Assembly (NCBI GenBank): GCA_001462345.1
Contig: LIUM01000047.1
Span: 116,775 to 180,774 of the forward strand
From: Fibrobacteria bacterium AD312
GTDB lineage: Bacteria; Fibrobacterota; Fibrobacteria; Fibrobacterales; Fibrobacteraceae
DNA length: 64,000 bases
Direction: 5' to 3'
Position numbers and translations under genes: made by a program. The notes below the pieces were generated by a model. That model ran no database searches. It worked only from the letters and a program-made list of their open reading frames with translations, and was not told the origin of the DNA. How positions within the stretch are numbered: the first letter of the stretch is position 1; each line of letters begins with the position of its first letter. Shown here piece by piece: positions 54,934 through 63,340 of the stretch.

Positions 54934-55655
54934 AGTTTTCTAACCTCTTTTAACCATTGAATAGAATGAATTTCTTGTGTTGAGCCTAAATGACGTTGTA
55001 AATAAAGTAAAAAAGCTTTTTCCATAAGCGGGATTTTTTCTAAAGGCATGCTTTGATTGAATGACCATAAATCTTTGAGGAACAACGGATTAGCTCTTGG
55101 AACAGAGTCGCTTGTGCAATTTTTACAGAGGCATCCACCGAGTTCTGGAAAAAAATCTCCTGGAGTTTCTTTTAAAGTGGCGCCGCACTTCACGCAATAC
55201 TGAATGGCTATCGTATAACCCCACAAATCGTTAATTTCAAAAAGCCACTGTACTAAAATAGAGGATGTTTTTGGAGAAGAATCTAAAGATTCAAAAGCAT
55301 TAAGCAAAAGAGAAAATTCTTTTTCAAGCTCTGCTTCTTGAGGAGTATATCTTAAAATCACTTCCGCCATCACCTGGGCAATAGCCAAAGCCTCCAGATT
55401 ATTTCTCATTTCTGGAAACCATTTTATTAAAGAGGCTTCTTTAATAAAGTAAAGCTCACTTTTAGAAGTCTTTTTAAAAACAATTTCAGAAAAAGAAAGA
55501 GGGTCAAGGGCATTTTTAAAAGAAAATTCATGACGTTTACCCCCTTTTACCAAAAAAGAAACAACCCCTTGAGACGCCGTTAACGCTTTTACTACCCAAG
55601 AGGAATCACTATAAGGGTAACGATGTAATATAATAGAGGGACTTTTGATGAGCAC
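54921..55655 (-). CDS. recO: DNA repair protein RecO
   Basis: This 244-residue protein has an N-terminal OB-fold (ILHRYPYSDSSWVVKALTAS, KGGKR) followed by a helical domain with a zinc site of two C-x-x-C pairs (YCVKCGAT; GCLCKNC). RecO works with RecF and RecR to load RecA on SSB-coated single strands. The start is GTG 55655, since no in-frame ATG fits; AGG lies eight bases upstream. It follows the HIT gene after only four bases and overlaps panB, so the three form an operon. Confidence 0.93.
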   Translation of the reverse strand: MLIKSPSIILHRYPYSDSSWVVKALTASQGVVSFLVKGGKRHEFSFKNALDPLSFSEIVFKKTSKSELYFIKEASLIKWFPEMRNNLEALAIAQVMAEVILRYTPQEAELEKEFSLLLNAFESLDSSPKTSSILVQWLFEINDLWGYTIAIQYCVKCGATLKETPGDFFPELGGCLCKNCTSDSVPRANPLFLKDLWSFNQSMPLEKIPLMEKAFLLYLQRHLGSTQEIHSIQWLKEVRKLCSL

Positions 55656-55659
55656 CGAT

Positions 55660-56004
55660 TTAGCCTGGGGGCCAGCCGAAATCTCGACCGCCTAAAACAT
55701 GTAAGTGAATATGCCATACTGTTTGGCAAGCACTTTCTTTACAGTTAAAAACAAAACGAGCTCCATTTGGTTCTAGACCAAGCTCTTTCGCGATTTTTTG
55801 CGCTTGAAAAAGCATTTTACCCATTAAAATAGAGTCTTCATTTTTAAGATCCATTACATGAGGGATATGTTTTTTGGGAATGACCAAAAAATGAATAGGC
55901 GCTTGTGGGGATATATCATAGAAAGCGAATACATCTTCGTCTTCATAGATTTTTTTAGAAGGTATTTCACCTGCGATAATTTTACAAAATAAGCAATCAG
56001 ACAT
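55660..56004 (-). CDS. HIT-family nucleotide hydrolase (HinT-like)
   Basis: This 114-residue protein begins CLFCKIIAGEIPSKKIYEDEDVFAFYDISPQ and ends with the histidine triad WHIHLHVLGG (H-x-H-x-H). HinT enzymes hydrolyse nucleoside phosphoramidates and adenylated lysine compounds; the two early cysteines fit the metal-binding form. Length is typical. It is the first gene of the HIT-recO-panB operon. Confidence 0.93.
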   Translation of the reverse strand: MSDCLFCKIIAGEIPSKKIYEDEDVFAFYDISPQAPIHFLVIPKKHIPHVMDLKNEDSILMGKMLFQAQKIAKELGLEPNGARFVFNCKESACQTVWHIHLHVLGGRDFGWPPG

Positions 56005-56271
56005 GTGTATAAAATAACATTTTAAATAAAGAGTGAAGGAAAAAAAGATTTCTGGGGTGCTGTTCAGAGGTAAAGACCTTTTTTTACTTCCTTACCTTTA
56101 TTACATTTATTGCTCAGGTTTCTTTTAAAGATAGTACTGAAAGTCAAAAAAAAGCTAAATAAGATATCGTTGACTTATAGATCTATTTTTAGAAGTCGCT
56201 ATTACTGCGGTGAAAACCGTTTATGTTTTACGTTTTAGGGTTTTATAAAAGAGGCCCACAGGAATAATAGT

Positions 56272-58644
56272 ATGAATTTTTCTGCAGTCATCTCCGAAGA
56301 ATTGAAACTCGAAGAATGGCGTGTTGCCAAAGCGCTCGAATTAATGGAACAAGGTGGAACTGTTCCTTTTATAGCACGTTATCGTAAAGATCAAACGGGA
56401 ACTTTAAACGAAATTGAACTTCGCGATATTGCTCATCGTCGTGAATACTTACAAGAAATTAAAGAACGTAGAGAAACTATTCTTAAAAGCATTGAAGAAC
56501 AGGGCAAGCTCACTCCAGAACTAAAAGCCCAAATCGAAAATTGCAAAGAAAAAACATTGCTCGAAGACTTATACGCTCCTTATAAACCTAAGAAGCGCAC
56601 CAGAGCTACCATTGCAAAAGAACTTGGACTGGAACCTCTTGCTCGCACCATTATGGCTCAAGAACCTGTTTCAAATACTGCCGAAGACATTGGCCGTATT
56701 TATTTATCAGAAGAAAAAGGTCTTGCCGATCCAAAAGCGGCGATCAATGGCGCTTGCGATATTCTCGCTGAAGAAGTGGCTGATAATGCGGAGTACCGTC
56801 AATACCTACGTACTCAAATGGAAAAACAAGGTGTCATGATTTCAAAAGTTCGCAAAGAATTTGAAAAACAAGAGACCAAGTTCAGCAACTACTATGATTT
56901 CTCAGAACCATTAGCAAAAATTCCAAGCCATCGCATGCTTGCTTTGCGCCGTGGTGAAAAAGAAAAAGTCCTTCGTCTAACGATAGAAGTCCCAGACGAT
57001 GAATTTGTTGGTTATCTACTAAATAAAATCATTAAAGGGGATTCCATCTGGAAATCTTATCTTCAAGAAATGTGCAAAGATGCTTGGGAACGCTTATTAA
57101 AACCAAGTATGGAAAGCGAAGTCCGCATGCTTCTTAAAGATGCCGCTGAAGAAGAAGCCTTTAAGGTATTCAGCAAAAACTTACAAGATGTTTTACTTGC
57201 ACCACCTGCTGGTCACAAGGCTGTTCTTGCTTTAGACCCAGGTTTTAGAACTGGTTGTAAAGTGGCCGTTTTAGATGAAAACGGTAAATTTATGGATCAT
57301 GGCGTGATTTATCCACATGAACCACAAAAACAAACCGTAGAATCTGCTGCTTATATTATGCAACTCATCGAAAAGTACAAAATCGATTTAATTGCTATTG
57401 GTAATGGAACAGCAAGCCGTGAAACCGATGCTTTCTGCACAGCCATTGCTGCAAAAATCAAAGGCAAAATGCCTCCTCGCGTGATTGTGAGTGAATCTGG
57501 TGCTTCTGTTTATTCTGCAAGCATGATTGCTATTGAAGAATTCCCTAAAGAAGACGTTACCACTCGTGGAGCCATTTGCATTGGCCGTCGTTTACAAGAT
57601 CCTTTAGCTGAATTAGTAAAGATTGATCCAAAAGCGATTGGTGTTGGCCAATACCAGCACGATGTAAACCAACGCGAACTCAAAAAACGCCTTGATGAAG
57701 TAGTCGAAAGCTGCGTGAACCAAGTGGGTGTTGATGTTAATAGTGCGAGTGCTCCATTACTAGGTTATGTGGCTGGTGTTTCTAAAAACCTTGCTGAAAG
57801 CATTGTAAAACACAGAGATCAAAATGGTGCTTTCAAAAGCCGCAAAGACTTATTAACAGTGAAAGGTTTTGGCCCAAAAGCATTTGAACAAGCCGCTGGC
57901 TTTATGCGTGTTTCTGGTTCAGAAAATCCATTAGATTGCAGCGCCGTTCACCCAGAAAATTACCCACTCGTCGAAAGCATTGCTCAAAAGGTAGGCGTTC
58001 CTGTGGTGGAACTCGTTGGAAACGCTTCTGCTGTTCGTGGCATTAATGTCGAAGAATTCTTAAGTGAAAACGTTGGTAAGCATACATTAGAAGATATCAT
58101 CGCCGAACTAGAGAAGCCTTCACGCGACCCCCGTAAAGAATTCCGCTACGCTAAGTTTGATGACAAAATCCAAACCATTCAAGACCTCGTCACAGGCAGC
58201 TGGATGGAAGGCGTTGTCACTAACGTCGCTAACTTCGGCGCTTTTGTCGATATCGGTGTTCACCAAGATGGCTTAGTTCACGTTTCAGAAATCAGCGACA
58301 AGTTTGTTGACGATGCTAAAACAGTTTTGACTGTTGGTGATGTCGTAAAAGTACGCGTCATGGCTGTGAACGTAGAACAAAAACGCATTAGCCTTTCAAT
58401 GAAACAAGAATCATTAGACGAAGGTAACGTTGCAGGTGCTGGTCAAAATGCAAAGTCACGTTTCCCACAACAGAAAAATAGACGTAACGAACGCCCTGCT
58501 GTTGTACAAGGCCACGCGACCATTGCAGACTTAAAAGCAAAATTAGCAGGTAAAAATGTTGCAAAACAACAACCAGCTAAAAAGCCACAAGTGCAAATCA
58601 GTAAAGTCAATTCCATGCTCAAACAGATCATGAAAAAAGGCTAA
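56272..58644 (+). CDS. tex: Tex-family RNA-binding transcription accessory protein
   Basis: The 790-residue protein begins with the Tex N-terminal domain (VAKALELMEQGGTVPFIARYRKDQTG). A YqgF-like domain follows (VLALDPGFRTGCKVAVLDENG near 320; SVYSASMIAIEEFP near 415), then helix-hairpin-helix motifs (LLTVKGFGPKAFEQAAGF near 540) and one S1 domain (about 640-710, MEGVVTNVANFGAFVDIGVHQDGLVH). A lysine/glutamine-rich tail ends it. Tex binds structured RNA and influences transcription. It is preceded by about 270 noncoding bases and followed by a strong terminator. Confidence 0.95.
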   Translation: MNFSAVISEELKLEEWRVAKALELMEQGGTVPFIARYRKDQTGTLNEIELRDIAHRREYLQEIKERRETILKSIEEQGKLTPELKAQIENCKEKTLLEDLYAPYKPKKRTRATIAKELGLEPLARTIMAQEPVSNTAEDIGRIYLSEEKGLADPKAAINGACDILAEEVADNAEYRQYLRTQMEKQGVMISKVRKEFEKQETKFSNYYDFSEPLAKIPSHRMLALRRGEKEKVLRLTIEVPDDEFVGYLLNKIIKGDSIWKSYLQEMCKDAWERLLKPSMESEVRMLLKDAAEEEAFKVFSKNLQDVLLAPPAGHKAVLALDPGFRTGCKVAVLDENGKFMDHGVIYPHEPQKQTVESAAYIMQLIEKYKIDLIAIGNGTASRETDAFCTAIAAKIKGKMPPRVIVSESGASVYSASMIAIEEFPKEDVTTRGAICIGRRLQDPLAELVKIDPKAIGVGQYQHDVNQRELKKRLDEVVESCVNQVGVDVNSASAPLLGYVAGVSKNLAESIVKHRDQNGAFKSRKDLLTVKGFGPKAFEQAAGFMRVSGSENPLDCSAVHPENYPLVESIAQKVGVPVVELVGNASAVRGINVEEFLSENVGKHTLEDIIAELEKPSRDPRKEFRYAKFDDKIQTIQDLVTGSWMEGVVTNVANFGAFVDIGVHQDGLVHVSEISDKFVDDAKTVLTVGDVVKVRVMAVNVEQKRISLSMKQESLDEGNVAGAGQNAKSRFPQQKNRRNERPAVVQGHATIADLKAKLAGKNVAKQQPAKKPQVQISKVNSMLKQIMKKG

Positions 58645-58661
58645 AAACAAAACGAAATAAA

Positions 58662-58700
58662 TAAAAAAAACTTCTCGTAGCATTACGGGAAGTTTTTTTT
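58662..58700 (+). terminator. Intrinsic terminator after tex
   Basis: AACTTCTCGTA (58669-58679) pairs with TACGGGAAGTT (58684-58694) with one G-U pair over a four-base loop. An A run precedes it and a T run follows, so it could work on both strands. Confidence 0.9.
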
Positions 58701-58762
58701 GTTATAAGCCGTGCGAAATATTTCTATACTATTTACAGAAAGTAAAATAACCTGGAGAAAAA

Positions 58763-59026
58763 ATGAAAGAGAATAAATTTTGCCAAAGCTGCGGCATGCC
58801 AATGAATAAAGATCCAAAAAAGGGAGGAACAGAAAAAGATGGAAGTACAAGTCATTTATACTGTTCGTACTGCTATCAAAATGGAGCGTTTTGTAGCCCA
58901 GAAATTGACACGGCAGAGAAAATGCAAAAATTTTGCATCGAAAATATGAGAGAACAGGGTATGCCAAAATTCATCGCTTGGCTTTTTACACGCGTGATAC
59001 CAAAACTCACAAGATGGAAAGAGTAA
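58763..59026 (+). CDS. Small zinc-ribbon protein
   Basis: This 87-residue protein has four cysteines in two pairs (FCQSCGMPM and YCSYCYQNGAFC), the pattern of the putative zinc-ribbon family zf-ribbon_2, followed by a helical half (TAEKMQKFCIENMREQGMPK). Such proteins are common and uncharacterised; many relate to ones annotated as AraC-associated or transcription-linked. The ATG follows GGAGAAAAA. It is a single gene between two terminators. Confidence 0.85.
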   Translation: MKENKFCQSCGMPMNKDPKKGGTEKDGSTSHLYCSYCYQNGAFCSPEIDTAEKMQKFCIENMREQGMPKFIAWLFTRVIPKLTRWKE

Positions 59027-59029
59027 ATA

Positions 59030-59056
59030 CGGCCGCTATATCCAAGCGGCTTTTTT
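59030..59056 (+). terminator. Intrinsic terminator after the zinc-ribbon gene
   Basis: GCCGCT (59032-59037) pairs with AGCGGC (59045-59050) over a seven-base loop and is followed by six T. Confidence 0.88.
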
Positions 59057-59085
59057 AAAGCAAAGGCTAAATATAATAAGGTGCG

Positions 59086-59967
59086 TTATCTTCGCTTTTT
59101 CCATGAAGACGTTAAGTAATTCGTCAAGAAGTTATAAAAGTTTTCTGCCTTCGAATTATTTTGCTTGTTCTTCTTATAAGTGATAATAATATCTCTCTTA
59201 AAATCATCATCTGTAATTTTTAGCAATCGAATCCGCCTTTTATCGATTTTACCCCAAGAATACTCTGGCCAAAAGCCCACTCCAATCCCTGCGGCAATCG
59301 CTTCTTTCACAACGTCTGCACTATCACTTTCAAAAGCGATGCTTGTGGTATAACCAATTTTTTTACAGAAATCATTACAGATTGCTCGAAACTGTTTTGA
59401 ACCATATAACTCAATAAATTTTTCGTCTTCAATTTCTTTAAGAGAAATCTCAGTCCTCTGTTTGTATTTAGAAGTATTAGGCACTGCAAGTAAAATTTTT
59501 TCACTAAAAATAAAATGCTGGACGCCCTCCTCTGGGGTCTCTTTATAATCGGCATACGTTCTAATACATACATCAAAAAGTTTAGATTCTTCATTTTGAA
59601 TCAAGTTGAAATTCAAACTAGGGTCCATTTGTTTGTATACAATCACCGCTTTCGCCACAGAAGAAGAGGCGGCAAGAATATTTAAAAAGACGGTCGAATT
59701 ATCTTTGCTTGCCATTGCTTTCAGTTGCTTTGGCAGATTCATAATATCTAAATATAAAGGTTCTAATTGCTGATAAAAGAATTTTCCGTATTCTGTAAGC
59801 TTAATATTACGGCCTTTATTTTCAAATAAAGGAACTTCTAATTCGCTTTCTAATTTGTGAATGGCATGCGTTAACGCAGGCTGTGCAATACATAGATTTT
59901 TGGCACTTTTCGTGATATGTTCATTTTTAGCTACTTCCAGAAAATAACGCAAATGACTTAATTCCAT
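59086..59967 (-). CDS. LysR-family transcriptional regulator
   Basis: The protein of about 293 residues has the LysR winged HTH at the N-terminus (LRYFLEVAKNEHITKSAKNL; AQPALTHAIHKLESELEVPLF) and a two-lobed ligand domain from about residue 90. I chose ATG 59967 because MELSHLRYF is the family's usual start; the ATG at 59982 adds five residues. It is transcribed away from the PQ-loop protein and FISUMP lipoprotein genes, the classical divergent arrangement of a LysR protein with its target. The 125-base gap between them should hold its operator. Inducer unknown. Confidence 0.92.
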   Translation of the reverse strand: MELSHLRYFLEVAKNEHITKSAKNLCIAQPALTHAIHKLESELEVPLFENKGRNIKLTEYGKFFYQQLEPLYLDIMNLPKQLKAMASKDNSTVFLNILAASSSVAKAVIVYKQMDPSLNFNLIQNEESKLFDVCIRTYADYKETPEEGVQHFIFSEKILLAVPNTSKYKQRTEISLKEIEDEKFIELYGSKQFRAICNDFCKKIGYTTSIAFESDSADVVKEAIAAGIGVGFWPEYSWGKIDKRRIRLLKITDDDFKRDIIITYKKNKQNNSKAENFYNFLTNYLTSSWKKRR

Positions 59968-60092
59968 AATAAACCCATACATAAAAGTTATGTATTTAAT
60001 ATAAATAATGTATTAGAAATTATCAATTAGGTTTTTTAGCTTTGATATCGTTCAAGTAAAAGGGCTTATAAATAGCCTTAAGGAGAATGAAA

Positions 60093-60386
60093 ATGTCCAA
60101 TGCTCTCGAAGCCGCAATGCTTATATGCTTTGGCCTTTCGTGGCCGATTTCTGTTTACAAAAATATAAAATCTCACTCAGCCAAAAACATGAGTTTTCGT
60201 TTTAACCTATTGATCATAATAGGTTATCTCGCAGGGATTCTCGCCAAATGCTATATACACGCCTATAATTATGTACTTGTCGTGTATATGGTCAATCTAA
60301 CAATCGTTAGTCTCAATATGATTGTGTACTTCAACAATAAAAAATACGATGAAATGGCTTATCAAGGAGAAGCATATGCCAAATAA
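60093..60386 (+). CDS. PQ-loop/SemiSWEET-like small membrane protein
   Basis: This 97-residue protein has three membrane segments, and the first carries CFGLSWPISVYKNIKSHSAKNMS, similar to the PQ-loop repeat of SemiSWEET sugar transporters, in which three helices form half a channel and two copies dimerise. Family fit is moderate because the canonical P-Q pair is W-P here. ATG 60093 is chosen because AAGGAG lies seven bases before it, while ATG 60087 is only one base away. The stop overlaps the start of the FISUMP lipoprotein gene by 11 bases. It is divergent from the LysR gene. Confidence 0.78.
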   Translation: MSNALEAAMLICFGLSWPISVYKNIKSHSAKNMSFRFNLLIIIGYLAGILAKCYIHAYNYVLVVYMVNLTIVSLNMIVYFNNKKYDEMAYQGEAYAK

Positions 60387-60948
60387 AAAAACTACCGTTT
60401 TATTCCTCTTACTCACACTACTATTTTTTGTAGGATGTAAAGACAGTCGTTCTTGCGCCTATGATCCATCAACAGAATTATTAAAATGTTCAGAAGCCAC
60501 TTATAAAACTGTACAAGTCAATGGAAAAACATGGCTAGCAGAAAACTTGAATTGGCCCGTGGTTGATTCGAGTTTCTGCTATGCCAACAATTTTGGAAAT
60601 TGTACAAAGTACGGAAGGCTTTATACATGGGGTGCAGCGATGAACCTCACCAGTAAAACTTCAGAAAATCCACAAAAAGGAATTTGCCCAAGTGGCTGGC
60701 ATCTTCCAACGTCACAAGAATTTGAATCCGCCTTAAATTCCACAGATGGCAAAAAACTCAATATCATTCGAGCTGGATTCCGTTATAATAACGATTCGTA
60801 TGTAGATGAAAATAAGAGTGCAAGTTTTTGGACTTCATCTGAGTTTGATTCCACAAGAGCTTATTTAGTGCGTGTGGGTGTTGAAGGGGCGTCACTTGAA
60901 CACTACAGCAAAACGATTGCAAGCTCTATTCGTTGCGTGATGGATTAA
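60376..60948 (+). CDS. FISUMP-domain lipoprotein
   Basis: This 190-residue protein has a lipoprotein signal (lipobox FVGC, near residue 21) and a FISUMP domain, named for the Fibrobacter succinogenes major paralogous family. The motif series is YKTVQVNGKTWLAENLNW, FCYAN, CTKYGRLYTWGAAMNL, GICPSGWHLPTSQEF, FWTSSEF and SSIRCVMD. The domain often forms disulfide-linked folds in secreted surface proteins; its activity is unknown. A perfect AAGGAG is six bases before ATG 60376. It is co-translated with the upstream PQ-loop gene. It is the strongest lineage marker in the window. Confidence 0.93.
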   Translation: MPNKKTTVLFLLLTLLFFVGCKDSRSCAYDPSTELLKCSEATYKTVQVNGKTWLAENLNWPVVDSSFCYANNFGNCTKYGRLYTWGAAMNLTSKTSENPQKGICPSGWHLPTSQEFESALNSTDGKKLNIIRAGFRYNNDSYVDENKSASFWTSSEFDSTRAYLVRVGVEGASLEHYSKTIASSIRCVMD

Positions 60949-61078
60949 TAAATAACGATTGTGAAAGAAGTTTCAAGATCCCTATTCTATAACAATTAAT
61001 GCTATAGAATAGTTTTATTTTAAAACATTAAAATGTCGCTTACAATACAGCTAAGAGTTGTTGCGAATTACGAATGAA

Positions 61079-62014
61079 TTAAAAGTTTATCGCTATAAAA
61101 GCCGAAGCCGCTCCAAAATTATGGCTAAAAGAGGTTAAACCATCCCAAAGAATATTGTAGCGAAGGCCCACTTCCATTTGTATACTTGACTTTTGAAAAA
61201 AGACAACGCCTGCACCAACGTCACCTGCGAGGCCAAAGGCGAAACCTTCTTTAAAACGATCGAAATGACCATCTGCTTGAACACCAAACCCAAAACCAGC
61301 ACCAATATAAGGAGCAATACTTCCAGTATTAAAAAGATATCGACCGCCAATGGTAACTACTTCTTGTAGATGGGAATCATCGCTAAAATTAAAAACGGTG
61401 TAGCTTTGTAACACAAGTGCTGTTGCTGGAGAGTTTTCCCAAATATAACCGAGACGTAAGGCGTAAGCACTTTCGAAATCTCGAGTGGGATTATGTTCTT
61501 CATCTTCCCAGTTATGCCAATAGGCAAGACCAAAACCAATGCTCTTGTATTTACGAGCAGGAGTTTTTTCGAGATAATCCTTTTCTGCTTGTTTTTCTTG
61601 TGGCTGAGAGGGTGCTTCTGCAGTTGTATTGGAAACTATTGGTTGTGAAGCTGGAGCTGCTTGAGTGGATGTTTTGGTGGCAAGAGCCGATGCAACGGCT
61701 TGCTCAATGGCAACATCAAGATCGTCTAAGCTAGCCGCTTTTTGCTTACCAGAACCCACAATAACACCGTTTTCTTTTTGCTCACAAACAACAACAATAG
61801 AAGAACCCATTGTCATCAAATTGGTTGTGATTTGTATAGGCGCCTCTTGTTCTGTTGGCGTATGGCCAGCTTGGCTCACTGCCGAACGAATAATCGTGGC
61901 CACCATATCAGGAGCATCAGGTGAAAAATTGGCTCCAGTAGGGGCGATAATTTGAATGTTCGCTGCAAAAGTAAATGCAACAAAAGAAAGAATAGAAAAA
62001 AATAATTTGTTCAT
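61079..62014 (-). CDS. Predicted outer-membrane beta-barrel protein
   Basis: The 311-residue protein has a signal peptide (LFFSILSFVAFTFA, cleavage near residue 18). A soluble domain (about 20-120) contains AVSQAGHTPTEQEAPIQITT, and a Thr/Ala/Pro/Gln linker (about 115-145) follows. The C-terminal barrel (about 155-311) is rich in Gly and aromatic residues (GFGLAYWHNW; IGAGFGFGV; YNILWDG) and ends in Phe, as outer-membrane barrels do. The soluble N-terminal part resembles periplasmic lipid- or peptidoglycan-associated domains but I cannot name it. It is monocistronic, with the repeat region behind its promoter. Confidence 0.75.
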   Translation of the reverse strand: MNKLFFSILSFVAFTFAANIQIIAPTGANFSPDAPDMVATIIRSAVSQAGHTPTEQEAPIQITTNLMTMGSSIVVVCEQKENGVIVGSGKQKAASLDDLDVAIEQAVASALATKTSTQAAPASQPIVSNTTAEAPSQPQEKQAEKDYLEKTPARKYKSIGFGLAYWHNWEDEEHNPTRDFESAYALRLGYIWENSPATALVLQSYTVFNFSDDSHLQEVVTIGGRYLFNTGSIAPYIGAGFGFGVQADGHFDRFKEGFAFGLAGDVGAGVVFFQKSSIQMEVGLRYNILWDGLTSFSHNFGAASAFIAINF

Positions 62015-62147
62015 GAAATTAAATATAATGAAATAAAATAAGTGGGTGGGAAAATTAATGGTCTTGAAGATGAATTTCAGGCAAATTAAAGATGAAGGGG
62101 TTAATACTAAAGGATTAATTGAATCAATGTACAGTTATATTTATAAT

Positions 62148-62388
62148 CAAGAGTTCGTCGCCTTGCCTTACACTCTTTTTTCAGAAACACCCCCACGCAT
62201 GTGGGGAAGACTGATGACCTGTTTCCCATCTATTTTTGCGTTAATCATTGTTTCTTCCAATAAAAAAGGGTATCTTTAATTTGAAGAGTGTACAAGAGTT
62301 AGTGGAAAGAGGTTTACCACTTCAGTCACTTTGCTCCTAGCAAGCAAAGGGCTGCATGCAAGAGTTCGCCGCCTTGCCTTACACTCTT
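62148..62388. repeat. Thirty-base direct repeat pair
   Basis: A 30-base sequence beginning CAAGAGTTCG and ending TTACACTCTT occurs at 62148-62177 and 62359-62388 with one difference (T or C at position 11). Between the copies, AAGAGTGTA at 62283-62291 is the reverse complement of the second copy's end, giving a roughly 105-base inverted-repeat frame around a CTTTGCT/AGCAAAG hairpin (62329-62349). Confidence 0.85.
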
Positions 62389-62400
62389 CACTTTTTTCAT

Positions 62401-62840
62401 ACCGAATCAAGCGTTCATTTGTCCCATAAAGGGATCATTCTCACAGCTCTGCATGGTTCCGACTAAAGAGCTAAAGCTCTAAGTCTCACGTAAAATGCTA
62501 AAGCATATAAGTGTTCATGTTTACCATAAAGGTATCACTTTCACTAAGAAGAGCTCTGCATGGTTCCGACTAAAGCACTAGAAGTGCTAAGTCTCACGTA
62601 AAACTTCTAAGTGTGCGTGTTTCCCGCAAGGGGATCACTACCACAAGTGTACGTGTTTCTCACAAGCTCTGCATGGTTCAACTACAGCGGTGAACCGCTA
62701 AGTTTCACGTAAAAGCGCAAGCGTACGTGTTTACCACAGGGGTATCACTCTCACTAAATGCTAAAGCATATAAGTGTTCGTGTTTACCACAAGGGTATCA
62801 CTCTCACGTAAGTAGTAAACTACTAAGTGTTCGTGTTATT
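62401..62840. repeat. Array of alternating hairpin modules
   Basis: Three module types alternate here. Module A is a four-base-pair hairpin with a five-base loop followed by ATCACTCTCAC-like bases (starts 62420, 62519, 62619, 62729, 62782). Module B is GCTCTGCATGGTT followed by a long hairpin and a CACGTAAA end (62446-62493, 62553-62601, 62666-62713). Module C is AATGCTAAAGCATATAAGTG then TTCGTGT-like bases (62494, 62758, with variant stems elsewhere). Stem sequences differ between copies but stay paired. Confidence 0.88.
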
Positions 62841-62938
62841 GTAAATTCAATAGCGCAGGCTCAAATGACAAAAAACAACTCAGTTAATTAAATAACAATA
62901 GTTGCATAGCCGACGGAAATGGCTGTTATTGATGAGCT
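62824..62938 (+). repeat. About 115-base direct repeat, copy 1
   Basis: This unit runs from AAGTGTTCGTGTTATT through CAATAGCG and GTTAATTAAATAACAA to GACGGAAATGGCTGTTATTG plus ATGAGCT. A diverged second copy of nearly the same length lies at 63395-63508. The two ends are almost identical while the middle differs. Confidence 0.75.
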
Positions 62939-62974
62939 TTTTTGAAATGCAATTGCACGAAAATGAGAAGCCCT

Positions 62975-63000
62975 TCTAAACTAACACAGTTTTTTTCATG
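62975..63000 (+). repeat. TCTAA-TAAC-T-tract-CATG element, copy 1
   Basis: Begins TCTAAACTAACACAG, then seven T and CATG. The related copies are at 63266-63290 and 63311-63335. A T-tract with CAT also precedes the first module A at 62392-62400. Confidence 0.7.
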
Positions 63001-63013
63001 AAGAACCGAACGT

Positions 63014-63035
63014 TATTTGATTGGATAATCAAATA
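63014..63035 (+). repeat. Nine-base-pair hairpin with GGAT loop
   Basis: TATTTGATT (63014-63022) pairs perfectly with AATCAAATA (63027-63035) over GGAT. The same GGA(T) loop with other stems occurs at 63125-63140 and 63512-63526. Confidence 0.75.
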
Positions 63036-63095
63036 GTGAAGGTTCGAGTAGAAAAAAATACACTAGTCATTTAATCAACACAATACAATGACTCA

Positions 63096-63170
63096 GATTG
63101 AAATGACTATTATTGATGAGCTTTTTGACTGGATAGTCAACCAAGCGAAGAGATAACAGCCATTTCAATC
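63096..63170 (+). repeat. About 75-base palindromic element, copy 1
   Basis: GATTGAAATG (63096-63105) pairs perfectly with CATTTCAATC (63161-63170). At the apex TTGACT and AGTCAA enclose GGAT (63125-63140). Bases between, including TTATTGATGAGCT and GCGAAGAGATAA, are shared with the copy at 63482-63556. Confidence 0.8.
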
Positions 63171-63265
63171 AATAACAGTGGTTTTGATATTAAATAAAGA
63201 CGCAATGAAAAAAACATTTCCGTCAACCATAGTATTATTGAGTTTTAATGAAAAAACCATTCCCG

Positions 63266-63290
63266 TCTAACCTAACCCAGTTTTTTCATG
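63266..63290 (+). repeat. TCTAA-TAAC-T-tract-CATG element, copy 2
   Basis: Reads TCTAACCTAACCCAG, six T, CATG; about 20 of 25 positions match the copy at 62975. Confidence 0.65.
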
Positions 63291-63310
63291 CCGAGACAAA
63301 GAGAATCTCA

Positions 63311-63335
63311 TCTAAAATAGCCCTGTTTTTTTATG
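63311..63335 (+). repeat. TCTAA-TAAC-T-tract-CATG element, copy 3 (diverged)
   Basis: Reads TCTAAAATAGCCCTG, seven T and ATG. It is followed by GTCGAGCGTCAATTTG and then module A, the same order as at 62392-62444. Confidence 0.55.
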
Positions 63336-63340
63336 TAAAG

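Noticed and set aside
62046..62279. 77-codon open frame
   Set aside because: It overlaps the 30-base repeat, lacks a good ribosome-binding site and its composition is not protein-like.
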